A DNA stretch of 64,000 nt from Filomicrobium insigne (GCF_900104305.1 NZ_FNJC01000002.1:372001-436000), one strand, 5' to 3'. Positions 37,095 through 45,583 are shown, numbered from the stretch's first letter. Numbers and translations are program-made. The notes: generated from the letters alone by a model not told the origin.

Positions 37095-37358
37095 ATGACG
37101 ACAATCTCTTCACTTAACAACGCAGCGTTGTCGCTTTTTAAATCCACTCAGCCTGAGCGGATGACAAGCAGAAATACTGAGACAAACGAGCAAGTAAAAG
37201 TTGGGAGCGGGATGTCCACGTTACCCGGGGCCGCATATCAACAAGCGGCAGCCGCAGCTGGAAAATTCTCCGTCGAGACAGCGTCACCTTCCCGAAAGGT
37301 TATTGCCACCGGAGAAACGACACCTGATGTCGATCCAAATGAAACATCAGGCGAATAG
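37095..37358 (+). CDS. Small protein of unknown function
   Basis: 87 residues, with AGGAGCCGGG well placed before the ATG. The sequence is Ser/Thr/Ala-rich, has no Cys, no signal peptide and no membrane segment (MTTISSLNNAALSLFKST ... TTPDVDPNETSGE), and is probably partly disordered. I recognise no family. The good ribosome binding site is the main support. It is 83 nt upstream of the SDR gene, with which it may share a transcript. Confidence 0.55.
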   Translation: MTTISSLNNAALSLFKSTQPERMTSRNTETNEQVKVGSGMSTLPGAAYQQAAAAAGKFSVETASPSRKVIATGETTPDVDPNETSGE

Positions 37359-37441
37359 CTCTCTGGTCAACCCACACAATAAATATGTTGGAGCGGCACA
37401 ATAATATTGGCAAACTCCCCAAAAAATGAGGGAGAAAACAT

Positions 37442-38212
37442 TTGCCGGCGGTGCAAAGTGCTCAAACTCACGACAGCGATGTTCTGTTGGTTACGGGCGG
37501 AAGCCGTGGCATCGGCGCCGCGATCGTGCGTGAAGCAGTCGCGCGGGGCTACGCTGTAGGCTTCAGCTACCAGTCGGATATAGCATCAGCGCGATCGTTG
37601 GTCGGCGAACTTGCCGCCGAAGGCGGGCGCCTCCAAGCCATTCAGGGCGATGTCGCCGACGCGAGCTTTACCTCTTCTTTTTTCGATGAAGCGTCAGCCC
37701 AATTCGGCCCTGTGACCGCCGTTGTAAACAACGCCGGAATGACCGGGCGGATTGGGGCCTTTAGCGAGGTCCCTGTCGACATCCTGCGTCGCACGATAGA
37801 CGTGAACCTGCTTGGGACGATGTTCATGGCCCAAGAAGCCATCCGCAGATGGCAAGCTGCATCCATTCCCGGACGCCTCGTAAACATATCTTCGGTCGCG
37901 GCAACCCTCGGTTCTCCCGGAGAGTACGTCCACTACGCAGCCACGAAGGGCGCCGTGGACACGCTGACCATCGGCCTCGGCAAGGAAGTCGCCGCATCAG
38001 GCATCCGCGTGAATGCGGTTGCACCAGGGACAGCTTACACGGATATTCATGGCGCAGGCGGCGACCCTGATCGTCCAAAGCGCATTGTTACGCGCGTCCC
38101 TATCGGGCGCATCGCCCAACCCGAAGAAATCGCAAAAACCGTGCTCTGGCTTCTCTCAGACGAAGCCTCGTATGTGACGGCAACCGTCCTCCGCGTTGGC
38201 GGTGGAGTGTAA
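37442..38212 (+). CDS. Short-chain dehydrogenase/reductase (SDR)
   Basis: 256 residues from a TTG start with GGGAG about 8 nt upstream. Classical SDR: cofactor motif VTGGSRGIGAAIV near 18-30, NNAGMTG near 98, catalytic Ser in NISSVAAT, and the YAATK catalytic Tyr/Lys pair near 166. The C-terminus (YVTATVLRVGGGV) is typical of the FabG-like/glucose dehydrogenase subgroup. NAD(P)-dependent oxidoreductase of unknown substrate. Confidence 0.9.
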   Translation: MPAVQSAQTHDSDVLLVTGGSRGIGAAIVREAVARGYAVGFSYQSDIASARSLVGELAAEGGRLQAIQGDVADASFTSSFFDEASAQFGPVTAVVNNAGMTGRIGAFSEVPVDILRRTIDVNLLGTMFMAQEAIRRWQAASIPGRLVNISSVAATLGSPGEYVHYAATKGAVDTLTIGLGKEVAASGIRVNAVAPGTAYTDIHGAGGDPDRPKRIVTRVPIGRIAQPEEIAKTVLWLLSDEASYVTATVLRVGGGV

Positions 38213-38348
38213 TCGGAACCGAAACAGCTCTAACTTTCCAAGTCTCGCGCGGCTTACGCAGCTATCTGACATTCTGCCTTGTGAAAGGCGTATTCGAGAC
38301 CTATACGCGCGCTCCCCGGTCAACAAAACCGGCGTGAGCACAACGGTT

Positions 38349-38364
38349 GGAGTTCCTGAACTCC
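38349..38364 (+). terminator. Palindrome downstream of the SDR gene
   Basis: GGAGTTC-CT-GAACTCC is a perfect 7-bp inverted repeat in the 200 nt between the SDR gene and the tRNA-like genes. Without a T-run it is a weak terminator candidate. I see nothing else in this stretch. Confidence 0.35.
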
Positions 38365-38421
38365 GCCCGCGCAGGCGGCCTTGCCAGCCCTGTGTACGGA
38401 GCCACGACGGGGAGATCGGTT

Positions 38422-38495
38422 GGGGTTTTAGCTCAGCGGTAGAGCACCGGACATTTGTCCGGAGGTCGTGGGTTCGACTCCCGCAAACTTCACCA
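38422..38495 (+). tRNA. tRNA-like gene with abnormal anticodon arm, encoded CCA
   Basis: The cloverleaf parts are clear: acceptor GGGGTTT/AAACTTC (7 bp with two G-U), TA, D-stem GCTC/GAGC, T-arm GTGGG-TTCGACT-CCCGC, discriminator A and encoded CCA at 38493-38495. The anticodon arm is 16 nt (38447-38462): CCGGA, a 6-nt loop CATTTG, and TCCGG. In fact CCGGACA-TT-TGTCCGG is a perfect inverted repeat, so no normal 7-nt loop with U33 can form and no anticodon can be assigned. It may be a decoding-incompetent tRNA, or a tRNA that lost one base. It overlaps the next tRNA-like gene by 2 nt. Confidence 0.75.
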
Positions 38496-38567
38496 CTGGA
38501 TAGCTCAGATGGGTAGAGCATCAGACTGATAATCTGACCGTCGAAGGTTCGAATCCTTCTCCACTGC
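38494..38567 (+). tRNA. tRNA-Ile(GAT)-like gene with acceptor mismatch
   Basis: D-stem GCTC/GAGC, anticodon arm TCAGA-CTGATAA-TCTGA with anticodon GAT at 38528-38530, variable CCGTC and T-arm GAAGG-TTCGAAT-CCTTC are all normal. The acceptor CACTGGA/TCCACTG has a C-C mismatch at pair 3-70, the discriminator is C, and TGG rather than CCA follows. tRNA-Ile(GAT) is normally encoded in rRNA operons; a second copy here is unexpected. Its 5' end shares the CA of the upstream gene's CCA tail, so the two cannot both be excised intact from one precursor. Confidence 0.7.
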
Positions 38568-38943
38568 TGGCCTCAAAAACCAGCTCCACCCTTCCAAGGT
38601 GTTGTCCAAACGGGGCCGGGGACCGGAATGCGGAAGGACTGAAAACAACGCTCGTACCTTCGGGCACGAACGAAGCGGAAGGTCCCATGCCGTTTATGCG
38701 CCGCCTGATTTCAGGTGACGGCTAAGACGCGTTTGCGCCAGCACGCGGGCTTTGGTCCGTAGGTCCGTGCAACCGCCGCGATGCCCGCTCCCTGCGATCC
38801 GCTGCGCGTAGATGCCAGCGGTCCCCGGCTTCATGACCGGCATCGAAAATACCTGTCCCGCGCCATGCGGGACAAAGGCTCAAACAACGAAAGGACGATC
38901 GACGCATGCCATAGCCATGCCATGCCCGACAGGAGTAACGAAC
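38568..38943 (+). promoter_or_regulatory. Structured leader upstream of the slipin gene
   Basis: Stems that stand out are GGGACC with GGTCCC (about 38617 and 38682) enclosing a UUCG-tetraloop hairpin GCTCGT...CCTTCGGG...ACGA, CGATGCC with GGCATCG (about 38779 and 38838), and a perfect TGTCCCGC-GCCAT-GCGGGACA (38854-38874) 70 nt before the start codon. The slipin frame is open through its 3' part but has no binding site there. A cis-regulatory RNA is possible; no known riboswitch class is recognisable. Confidence 0.4.
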
Positions 38944-40095
38944 ATGCTGATGAAGATTCTCGACGAACTTATGGGCCGCATGCGCTTTCGGGTGCAGGAA
39001 AACCAACGTGCCATCGTCTTCCAGAACGGCAAGCTGTTGAGCATTGCCGGACCGGGCGAGCATGTCCTACCGAACTGGCGCAAGAGCCTGGAGGTCGTAC
39101 CTTACGACATCATCACTGGTGCGGTGTTCAAATCTCCGTACGAGAAGCCCTTGTTCGACAAGCTCCCGGACGTGGCAGCTAAGCACCTGAGCGTCTTTCG
39201 CACGGGCTGTACCGAAGTTGCTGTCATCGAACGCGACGGTCGTCCCTTCGACGTTCTTCCGCCAGATAGCAAATTGACCGTATGGGCCGACGCCGGTCCG
39301 TGGAGCGCGACGCACATCGACATCTCCACGGACTTGCGCATCGATCCCGACCTCCTGCGGCGACTAGTGCTTGCCGGCAAGATGAACATCATCACCGGCG
39401 CCACGGTGGCCGAAGGTCATGCCGGATTGCTCTTCATCGACGGCGTCTACGTCGAGACGTTGGAACCTGGCGTCTACGGCTTCTGGAAGGCAGGACGGAC
39501 AGCAACGGTGAAGCAAATCGACCTGAAGCGGCAGTCGGTCGACGTCACCGGCCAAGAGGTACTGACGAAGGATCGCGTGACGATCCGCATCAACCTCGCG
39601 GCGGAATACCGTGTGACCGATCCGGTTCTCGCTGTCTCAGCGGTAAAGGACTTTTCGGACAGCCTCTACCGCGCCTTGCAGTTCGCCTTCCGCAAGACCC
39701 TTGGCGCACTGAGCCTCGACCAAATCCTTGAGAAGAAGGTAACCATCGACGAGGAGGCCGCCGGCAAGGTGAAGGCAGACATGGCTGCAATCGGCGTTGA
39801 GGTCTTGGATATCGCGCTGAAGGACGTCGTATTGCCGGGCGAAATGCGCGAGATCCTGAACCAGGTCGTCGCGGCTGAAAAGCAGGCCGAAGCCAACGTG
39901 ATCCGTCGGCGTGAAGAAACGAACGCAACCCGCTCGCTTCTGAACACCGCAAAGGTCATGGCCGAAAACCCGGTCATGCTGCGCTTGAAGGAGCTGGAGG
40001 CTCTGGAGGCAATTGCCGACAGGGTCGAACGCCTGACGATCCACAACGGCACCGGCGGTTTGATGAACGACATCGTCAAGCTGCGAGACGAATAA
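38944..40095 (+). CDS. Slipin family SPFH/Band 7 protein
   Basis: 383 residues from the ATG at 38944 (AGGAG 8 nt upstream). An N-terminal segment (LMKILDELMGRMRFRVQENQ) precedes a duplicated SPFH-like region: one part at about 15-150 and the Band 7 core at about 190-330 (RQSVDVTGQEVLTKDRVTI ... IGVEVLDIALKDVVLPGEMR), followed by EKQAEANVIRRREETNATRS, the helical oligomerisation segment. Such proteins form membrane-associated ring complexes. Unlike most slipins it lacks an obvious N-terminal membrane hairpin, and no NfeD partner is adjacent. Confidence 0.9.
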   Translation: MLMKILDELMGRMRFRVQENQRAIVFQNGKLLSIAGPGEHVLPNWRKSLEVVPYDIITGAVFKSPYEKPLFDKLPDVAAKHLSVFRTGCTEVAVIERDGRPFDVLPPDSKLTVWADAGPWSATHIDISTDLRIDPDLLRRLVLAGKMNIITGATVAEGHAGLLFIDGVYVETLEPGVYGFWKAGRTATVKQIDLKRQSVDVTGQEVLTKDRVTIRINLAAEYRVTDPVLAVSAVKDFSDSLYRALQFAFRKTLGALSLDQILEKKVTIDEEAAGKVKADMAAIGVEVLDIALKDVVLPGEMREILNQVVAAEKQAEANVIRRREETNATRSLLNTAKVMAENPVMLRLKELEALEAIADRVERLTIHNGTGGLMNDIVKLRDE

Positions 40096-40100
40096 AGAGC

Positions 40101-40122
40101 GGGCCATCCCTTTGGATGGCCC
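40101..40122 (+). terminator. Hairpin after the slipin gene
   Basis: GGGCCATCC (40101-40109) pairs perfectly with GGATGGCCC (40114-40122), loop CTTT, 5 nt after the stop. It lies between convergent genes; no T-run follows. Confidence 0.65.
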
Positions 40123-40137
40123 CTCCGCACCCCGCAC

Positions 40138-40977
40138 TCACCCAAGAAACTCACCGATTTCCGCCGCGATTTCTATTGCATGCGTTTCCAATGCGAAGTG
40201 ACCGGTCTCGAAAAAGGTCACCCGCGCATCTGGGATATCCCGCTTAAAAGCTTCAGCCCCAGGCGGAAGGAAGAAAGGATCCTTTCGCCCCCACACCGCG
40301 AGAAAGCGCGGCTTGTGGGTACGAAAATACTCCTGAAACATCGGGTAAAGCGCGACGTTGTTCTTGTAATCACCGAACAGGTCAAGCTGTACCGTACCGG
40401 CTCCGGGGCGGCTGATATAATAGTCGTCGAGCGTGTAGCCATCCGGGGAAACCTCCGTCTCATCCGGGACCCCGTGAACATATTGCCAGCGCGTCGTTTC
40501 CAGCGTCAGCAGTGCCCGAAGCGCGTCGCGATTAGCCTGCGACGCATCCTCCCAATAGGCGCGTATGGGATTCCATCCCTCACTCAGTCCCTCGACATAC
40601 GCATTGCCATTCTGGGAGATGATGGCAGTGATCCGTTCGGGATGGCGAACCGCAAGGCGGAAACCAGTGGGAGCGCCGTAATCGAACACGTAGACAGCGA
40701 AGCGATCGAACCCGACGATTTCAGTGAAGCGCTCGATCGTATCCGCGATGGAATCAAAGCTATTCACCTTTGGATTGTCTGACTGCCCAAAGCCGGGCAG
40801 ATCCGGAGCAATGATGTGATAGCGGTCGGCCAGCAGCGGGATCAGGTCTCGGAACATGTGGCTTGAGCTCGGAAAGCCGTGCAACAGCAAGAGTTTCTCC
40901 GCTCCAGCCGAGCCAGCTTCCCGATAAAAAACCTTCACACCGTCAACGTCGGTGCTGCGATAATGAATACTGCTCAT
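40138..40977 (-). CDS. Alpha/beta hydrolase with Asp nucleophile (epoxide hydrolase/dehalogenase type)
   Basis: 279 residues from the ATG at 40977 (AGGAG 8 nt upstream). The oxyanion motif is HGFPSSSHMFRDL, the nucleophile elbow VFDYGAPTGF has Asp instead of Ser, as in epoxide hydrolases and haloalkane dehalogenases, and the catalytic His is in TGHFALETH. The lid region (FRLAVRHPERITAIISQNG onward) fits. The substrate is unknown. It sits 39 nt downstream of the PNPOx-like gene, in a unit likely controlled by the divergent LysR regulator. Confidence 0.9.
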   Translation of the reverse strand: MSSIHYRSTDVDGVKVFYREAGSAGAEKLLLLHGFPSSSHMFRDLIPLLADRYHIIAPDLPGFGQSDNPKVNSFDSIADTIERFTEIVGFDRFAVYVFDYGAPTGFRLAVRHPERITAIISQNGNAYVEGLSEGWNPIRAYWEDASQANRDALRALLTLETTRWQYVHGVPDETEVSPDGYTLDDYYISRPGAGTVQLDLFGDYKNNVALYPMFQEYFRTHKPRFLAVWGRKDPFFLPPGAEAFKRDIPDARVTFFETGHFALETHAIEIAAEIGEFLG

Positions 40978-41016
40978 TTGTCGTTCTCCTAGGTCACTGC
41001 CCCTCACGGGCATAAT

Positions 41017-41634
41017 TCACTCACCAAGCCGCGCCTTCAGTTCGGCGTTCTCCGTTTCGAGCATCATGAGACGCTCACGCAGAGGCTCGATCGCCGTCGT
41101 GATCTCGGCTTCGGTGAAACGTGGGGTGATGTGCTGCGCGCAGTTCCAGTCGAAAGCTTCAAGGTGAAGTCGAAAGAGTCGTTCAGGCTTCGCCCGATAA
41201 GCCGGATCGAGAACCTCTTCGGTAAGGGCGAGATCGTCTGCGAGACCGAGCACCTCAGTGCGTGCGTAAATTTTGAGACGCGCCCGGCGCGCATAGTCCA
41301 CAAGGATCAGCGCAGCGCGATCATCCGCCTTGAGGTTGCCGAGACTGATGTACTGCCGGTTCCCCCGGTAATCCGCGAACGCCAGCGTCTTTTCGTCGAT
41401 GACCTTCAGGAACCCCGCCGCCCCGCCACGATGCTGGACGTAGGGCCAGCCGGTTTCCGATACCGTAGCCATGTAGAAGCTGTCGCGCTGCGCGATGAAA
41501 GCAACTTCGTTCGGAGTGAACCGGTCGAATGTACGGTGCCCGCGAAAATCCTGCCAAAGGTGGTCGCTTCCCATCTCAGCCTGGGCAGCACGAACGCTCG
41601 GCGTAATAGCAATGTCGAGAAATCCGTAGACCAT
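41017..41634 (-). CDS. Pyridoxamine 5'-phosphate oxidase-related FMN-binding protein
   Basis: 205 residues from the ATG at 41634 (GAGG 8 nt upstream). The split-barrel flavin fold shows IAQRDSFYMATVSETGWPYVQHRGG, FADYRGNRQYISLGNL and ALILVDYARRARLKIYARTEV. The C-terminal 45 residues are helical, ending MLETENAELKARLGE, probably a coiled coil for dimerisation. Members of this group reduce or bind small molecules with FMN or F420; the substrate is unknown. First gene of the pair facing lysR. Confidence 0.9.
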   Translation of the reverse strand: MVYGFLDIAITPSVRAAQAEMGSDHLWQDFRGHRTFDRFTPNEVAFIAQRDSFYMATVSETGWPYVQHRGGAAGFLKVIDEKTLAFADYRGNRQYISLGNLKADDRAALILVDYARRARLKIYARTEVLGLADDLALTEEVLDPAYRAKPERLFRLHLEAFDWNCAQHITPRFTEAEITTAIEPLRERLMMLETENAELKARLGE

Positions 41635-41695
41635 AGCGGCTGCCTCTCTTGCTCGTGACTGGGCTCTGAAGACCGGCAACGACATGATGAGAGCT

Positions 41696-41748
41696 TCTCA
41701 AATATGAGAGAATACGTTATATTTGAGATATACTATTTCAAATATTGA
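41696..41748. promoter_or_regulatory. Operator region for the divergent LysR regulator
   Basis: An AT-rich stretch with three related palindromes: TCTCA-AATA-TGAGA (41696-41709), ATATTTGA-N11-TCAAATAT (41719-41745) and TCAA-ATA-TTGA (41738-41748). The 8-bp arms with 11-nt spacing fit a LysR-type binding box. The rightmost repeat ends 9 nt before the lysR start codon, so binding would also block lysR expression. Confidence 0.75.
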
Positions 41749-41756
41749 GAGAAAAA

Positions 41757-42668
41757 ATGGATCGCTTCGAAGCGATGTCTATCTTCGTGACGACTGTCGA
41801 AACTGGAAGCCTCACGGGCACCGGCCGCAAATTGAATATGCCGCTGCCGACCGTCAGCCGGAAGCTCGCCGAGTTGGAAGATCACCTTGGGGTTCGTCTC
41901 CTGACCCGCACGACACGCAAACTGACGCTGACGGACTCCGGTACCGACTACTACCAGTCCTGCAAACAAATCCTGGACGAGGTCAACGATGCGGAAAGGA
42001 AAGCATCAGGCGAACAAACTGCACCGCGGGGGGAACTCGTCCTCACCGCACCAATCGTATTCGGTCGCCTTCATGTCTTGCCGGTAGTGAATGCGTTTCT
42101 CGCAACCTATCCCGACATCAACATCCGCATGTGGCTGTCAGATCGAAACGTTCATTTGCTTGAGAACGATATCGACTTGGCTGTGCGCATCGGCACGCTT
42201 GCTGACAGTTCGATGATCGCCAAACGCGTTGGAGCTGTCCGCTATGTCGTTTGCGGCAGCCCCGCCTATTTCGAGACATATGGGCGGCCAAGAACCCCCG
42301 CCGATCTCACCGACATACCCTGCGTCACCTTCGATACGCTCAGAGCCTCAGATGCATGGACGTTCGGCGGTCGCGCAAAGGGCCGCCAGCGTAGTATTCG
42401 TGTTCAGTCTCGTCTTTCGGTCAATACGGCGGAGGCAGCGCTAGACGCTGCCATCGCCGGCGTTGGCGTCACTCGCGTCCTGTCATATCAGGCTGAACAT
42501 GCGGTGAAGGAAGGCAAATTACGCGTAGCCTTGGCCGCGTTCGAATCCGAACCTCTGCCCGTCTACCTACTCCATCAAGGCCAAGGTGCCCTGCCCGTTA
42601 AAATGCGCAGCTTTCTTGATTTCGCCGGACGGCAGCTTCGTCATCGCCTGGAAAAAATCTCGCTGTAA
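41757..42668 (+). CDS. LysR family transcriptional regulator
   Basis: 303 residues from the ATG at 41757. The winged helix-turn-helix is at about 1-60 (FVTTVETGSLTGTGRKLNMPLPTVSRKLAELEDHLG), followed by a helical linker and a periplasmic-binding-protein-like effector domain from about 90. It resembles the AaeR/DmlR-like group. It is divergent from the PNPOx-like and hydrolase genes, with repeated operator motifs between, so regulation of that pair is likely. Confidence 0.95.
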   Translation: MDRFEAMSIFVTTVETGSLTGTGRKLNMPLPTVSRKLAELEDHLGVRLLTRTTRKLTLTDSGTDYYQSCKQILDEVNDAERKASGEQTAPRGELVLTAPIVFGRLHVLPVVNAFLATYPDINIRMWLSDRNVHLLENDIDLAVRIGTLADSSMIAKRVGAVRYVVCGSPAYFETYGRPRTPADLTDIPCVTFDTLRASDAWTFGGRAKGRQRSIRVQSRLSVNTAEAALDAAIAGVGVTRVLSYQAEHAVKEGKLRVALAAFESEPLPVYLLHQGQGALPVKMRSFLDFAGRQLRHRLEKISL

Positions 42669-42711
42669 CCTCTATTGCAGGCCCACCGGCCCTAGAGGGA
42701 TCATCTCGCTA

Positions 42712-45441
42712 TCAGTCCCTCGCCTGCGATCCCTCATCTGGCGCTGGCCTCCGGAAGGCGAGCCGCATCTGCTTTTCGGTTTCGATGAGCATGAAGAACA
42801 CAACGCCGACAGCGACGGTCAGCATGCCATCTTGCAATGATACCGACTGCGTACCGAAAGCCGCTTGGAACACAGGTAAGTAGGTGATCGCAAACTGCGC
42901 GACCGTTACGGTAATGACGCAACCCCAGACAATCGGCGTGCCGCGTACGGCGGCCCACGTAAGTGACGTGCTATAGATATTCCTGATAAAGAACAGATGG
43001 AAAATCTCCAGCACGACAAGCGTATTCATCGCCATCGTCTGCGCCAGCGCCGGAGGATAGGACCGACTGGTCGCGTAAGCATAGATACCGAAGACCGCGA
43101 CCAGGAAAAGCATCGAAATCAATATGATATGCCAAATCAGCCCGCCCGTGAGAAGCGGCTCATCGCGCGGTCGAGGTGGACGGCGCATGGTACCGGACTC
43201 ACTCGGCTCGAAGGCAAGCGCCAATCCCAAAGTGACGGCCGTGATAAGGTTGATCCAGAGTATCTGCACCGCCGTAATGGGAAGCGCCAACCCGGCAAAT
43301 AACGCCACGATGATCGTCATCGCCTCACCCCCACTGGTGGGGAGCGTCCAGCTGATGACCTTTTTAATGTTGTCGTAGACCGTCCGGCCTTCACGCACCG
43401 CCGCTACGATTGAAGCAAAATTGTCGTCAGCCAAAACCAGTTCGGCGGCCTCTTTTGCGGCTTCGCTACCCTTGCGCCCCATCGCGATGCCCGCATCCGC
43501 GCGCTTGAGCGCCGGAGCATCGTTCACCCCATCACCGGTCATGGCGACTGTCAGCCCACGCGATTGCAGCGCGGTCACCAGTCGCAGCTTGTGCCTCGGA
43601 GATGTGCGGGCAAAGACATCGGTTGAGACAGCCACTTCAGCAAGAACGGCATCGTCCATTGTCTCAATGTCCGAACCGGTCAAGACGTTCTCGGCGTTCT
43701 TGAGCCCGATCTGGGCTGCGATCGCACGCGCGGTGGCGGCATGGTCGCCTGTGATCATTTTCACGCGAATACCTGCGCCATGGCACGCGGCCACAGCCTC
43801 GACGGCCTCGGCACGGGGCGGATCAATCAGCCCGATCAGACCGATCAACGTCATCTGACCGTCGAGATCCGATGTGTTGAGAACCGTGTGGTCCTGAGCC
43901 ACCTCGCGCACAGCGACCGCGATCACGCGCTGACCTTCTGCGGCGAGCCTTTCCACCATGTCATGCCAGTAGCCCGGGGTAAGCGGGGCGATACCGTTAT
44001 CAAGAGCCCGTTGGTTCGTACACATCGCCAACACAGCCTCAGGGGCTCCCTTAACGTAAATGCTGGCATGGCCTTCGTGATCGTGATGGAGCACGGCCAT
44101 GTAGCGATGCGCCGCATCGAAGGGAATAGCATCCGTACGTATCCAGCCGCGAAAGGGTTCGGCACCATCACCGGTAATCTTCCCCGCGAGCACCAACAGG
44201 GCACCTTCCATCGGATCACCCTCGACCCGCCATCCGTCCTGCACATTGTGGAGCATCGCGTCGTTGCACAGCGCGGCGGCGCGCGCGAATTCCATCAAGA
44301 CCACATGTTCCGGAGGATGGACCTCGGCCTCACGCAAGCGCACCGCGCCCTTAGGCGCGTATCCCTCGCCGGCAACCGAATAGACGTGTCCGGACGCAGC
44401 AAGCGCGGCAACCATCATTTCGTTGCGGGTGAGCGTACCGGTCTTGTCCGAGCAAATCACCGATACCGACCCCAACGTCTCGATGGCTGGCAAGCGGCGA
44501 ACAATCGCGTTCCGGCGCGCCATAGCCTGCACACCAACCGATAGGGTGACGGTCAGCACAGCAGGCAGCCCTTCGGGAATTGCCGCAACCGATAATCCCA
44601 CCACAGCCATGAAAAGCTCTGAAAATGGGAGGTGGCCGACAAAATAGCCATAAACCAAAAGGGTGGAAGCAATCAGCAGGATGAAGATCGTGAGCCAGCG
44701 GGCGAAAATATCCATCTGATGCACGAGCGGTGTGGTCAGCATCTCCACGGTAGAGAGCATCCCACTTATCCGACCGATCTGCGTTGATCCCCCTGTCGCA
44801 ACGACAAGCCCGCGCGCAGTACCAGCGGTCACGAGCGTACCGCTAAAAAGCATTGAACTGCGGTCACCCAACGCGGCCTCAGGCAAAACCGGCTCCGTTG
44901 TCTTTTCTACGGGAACAGATTCACCGGTAAGAATAGCCTCGTCCACATTAAGCCCACGGGCTTCGATCAGCCGTAGATCCGCCGGCACGCGATCGCCCGC
45001 TTCGACCAGAACAATGTCGCCTGGCACCAGTTGATCGGCGTCCTCACTGCATCGCCGACCGTCCCTCAACACGGCCGATCGCGGCGCCAGCATTCCCCGG
45101 ATCGCCTCCATTGCCTGCTCGGCGCGTCCCTCCTGAATGAAGCCGATCACCGCATTCACCAGCACCACCGCCAGGATGACGCCTGTATCCACCCAATGCT
45201 GCAAGGCCGCGGTAACGACAGCCGACGCAACCAACACATAAATCAGAATGTTGTTGAACTGGCTTAGGAAGCGCACCAAGGCGCTACGCTTCGGCGGCTC
45301 CGGCAAGCGGTTGTACCCGTATTGCTCCAGGCGGCGCTCAGCCTCTTGTGCACTCAGGCCTTCAGCCGACACCCCCATAGCGGCCAGAGCATCGGCGACG
45401 GAAATTGCATGGTAAGGGGTTCGCTGTTTATCCGTTGTCAT
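42712..45441 (-). CDS. Cation-transporting P-type ATPase (P2 type)
   Basis: 909 residues. A cation-ATPase N-terminal domain (residues 10-80) and paired helices are followed by the actuator motif LTGESVPVEK, PEGLPAVLTV in TM4 near 290, the phosphorylation motif DKTGTLTRNEM near 332, and TGDGVNDAPALKRADAGIAMG. The layout resembles Ca2+ ATPases such as CtpF. TM6 reads NLITAVTLGLALAFEPSE near 730 and lacks the Asp that binds Ca2+ in SERCA-type pumps, so the transported ion is uncertain. CorA lies 142 nt upstream on the same strand. Confidence 0.92.
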   Translation of the reverse strand: MTTDKQRTPYHAISVADALAAMGVSAEGLSAQEAERRLEQYGYNRLPEPPKRSALVRFLSQFNNILIYVLVASAVVTAALQHWVDTGVILAVVLVNAVIGFIQEGRAEQAMEAIRGMLAPRSAVLRDGRRCSEDADQLVPGDIVLVEAGDRVPADLRLIEARGLNVDEAILTGESVPVEKTTEPVLPEAALGDRSSMLFSGTLVTAGTARGLVVATGGSTQIGRISGMLSTVEMLTTPLVHQMDIFARWLTIFILLIASTLLVYGYFVGHLPFSELFMAVVGLSVAAIPEGLPAVLTVTLSVGVQAMARRNAIVRRLPAIETLGSVSVICSDKTGTLTRNEMMVAALAASGHVYSVAGEGYAPKGAVRLREAEVHPPEHVVLMEFARAAALCNDAMLHNVQDGWRVEGDPMEGALLVLAGKITGDGAEPFRGWIRTDAIPFDAAHRYMAVLHHDHEGHASIYVKGAPEAVLAMCTNQRALDNGIAPLTPGYWHDMVERLAAEGQRVIAVAVREVAQDHTVLNTSDLDGQMTLIGLIGLIDPPRAEAVEAVAACHGAGIRVKMITGDHAATARAIAAQIGLKNAENVLTGSDIETMDDAVLAEVAVSTDVFARTSPRHKLRLVTALQSRGLTVAMTGDGVNDAPALKRADAGIAMGRKGSEAAKEAAELVLADDNFASIVAAVREGRTVYDNIKKVISWTLPTSGGEAMTIIVALFAGLALPITAVQILWINLITAVTLGLALAFEPSESGTMRRPPRPRDEPLLTGGLIWHIILISMLFLVAVFGIYAYATSRSYPPALAQTMAMNTLVVLEIFHLFFIRNIYSTSLTWAAVRGTPIVWGCVITVTVAQFAITYLPVFQAAFGTQSVSLQDGMLTVAVGVVFFMLIETEKQMRLAFRRPAPDEGSQARD

Positions 45442-45583
45442 CGTGTCTGGTTTTCCCTCAGCCCTGAAACCAACTCACGAGAACTTGCAGTCCTCAGCTA
45501 TGAACCAGCTCTCGATATTCCGCAGACCGACATCGTAAATTTCCACGTTTCTTGTGGCCAGACCTGAGCGATCAGGTCTTGGC

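Noticed and set aside
38422-38495. Normal tRNA-Gln or tRNA-Thr
   Set aside because: Neither a TTG nor TGT anticodon can be placed in a 7-nt loop preceded by U33; the anticodon arm is one base short.
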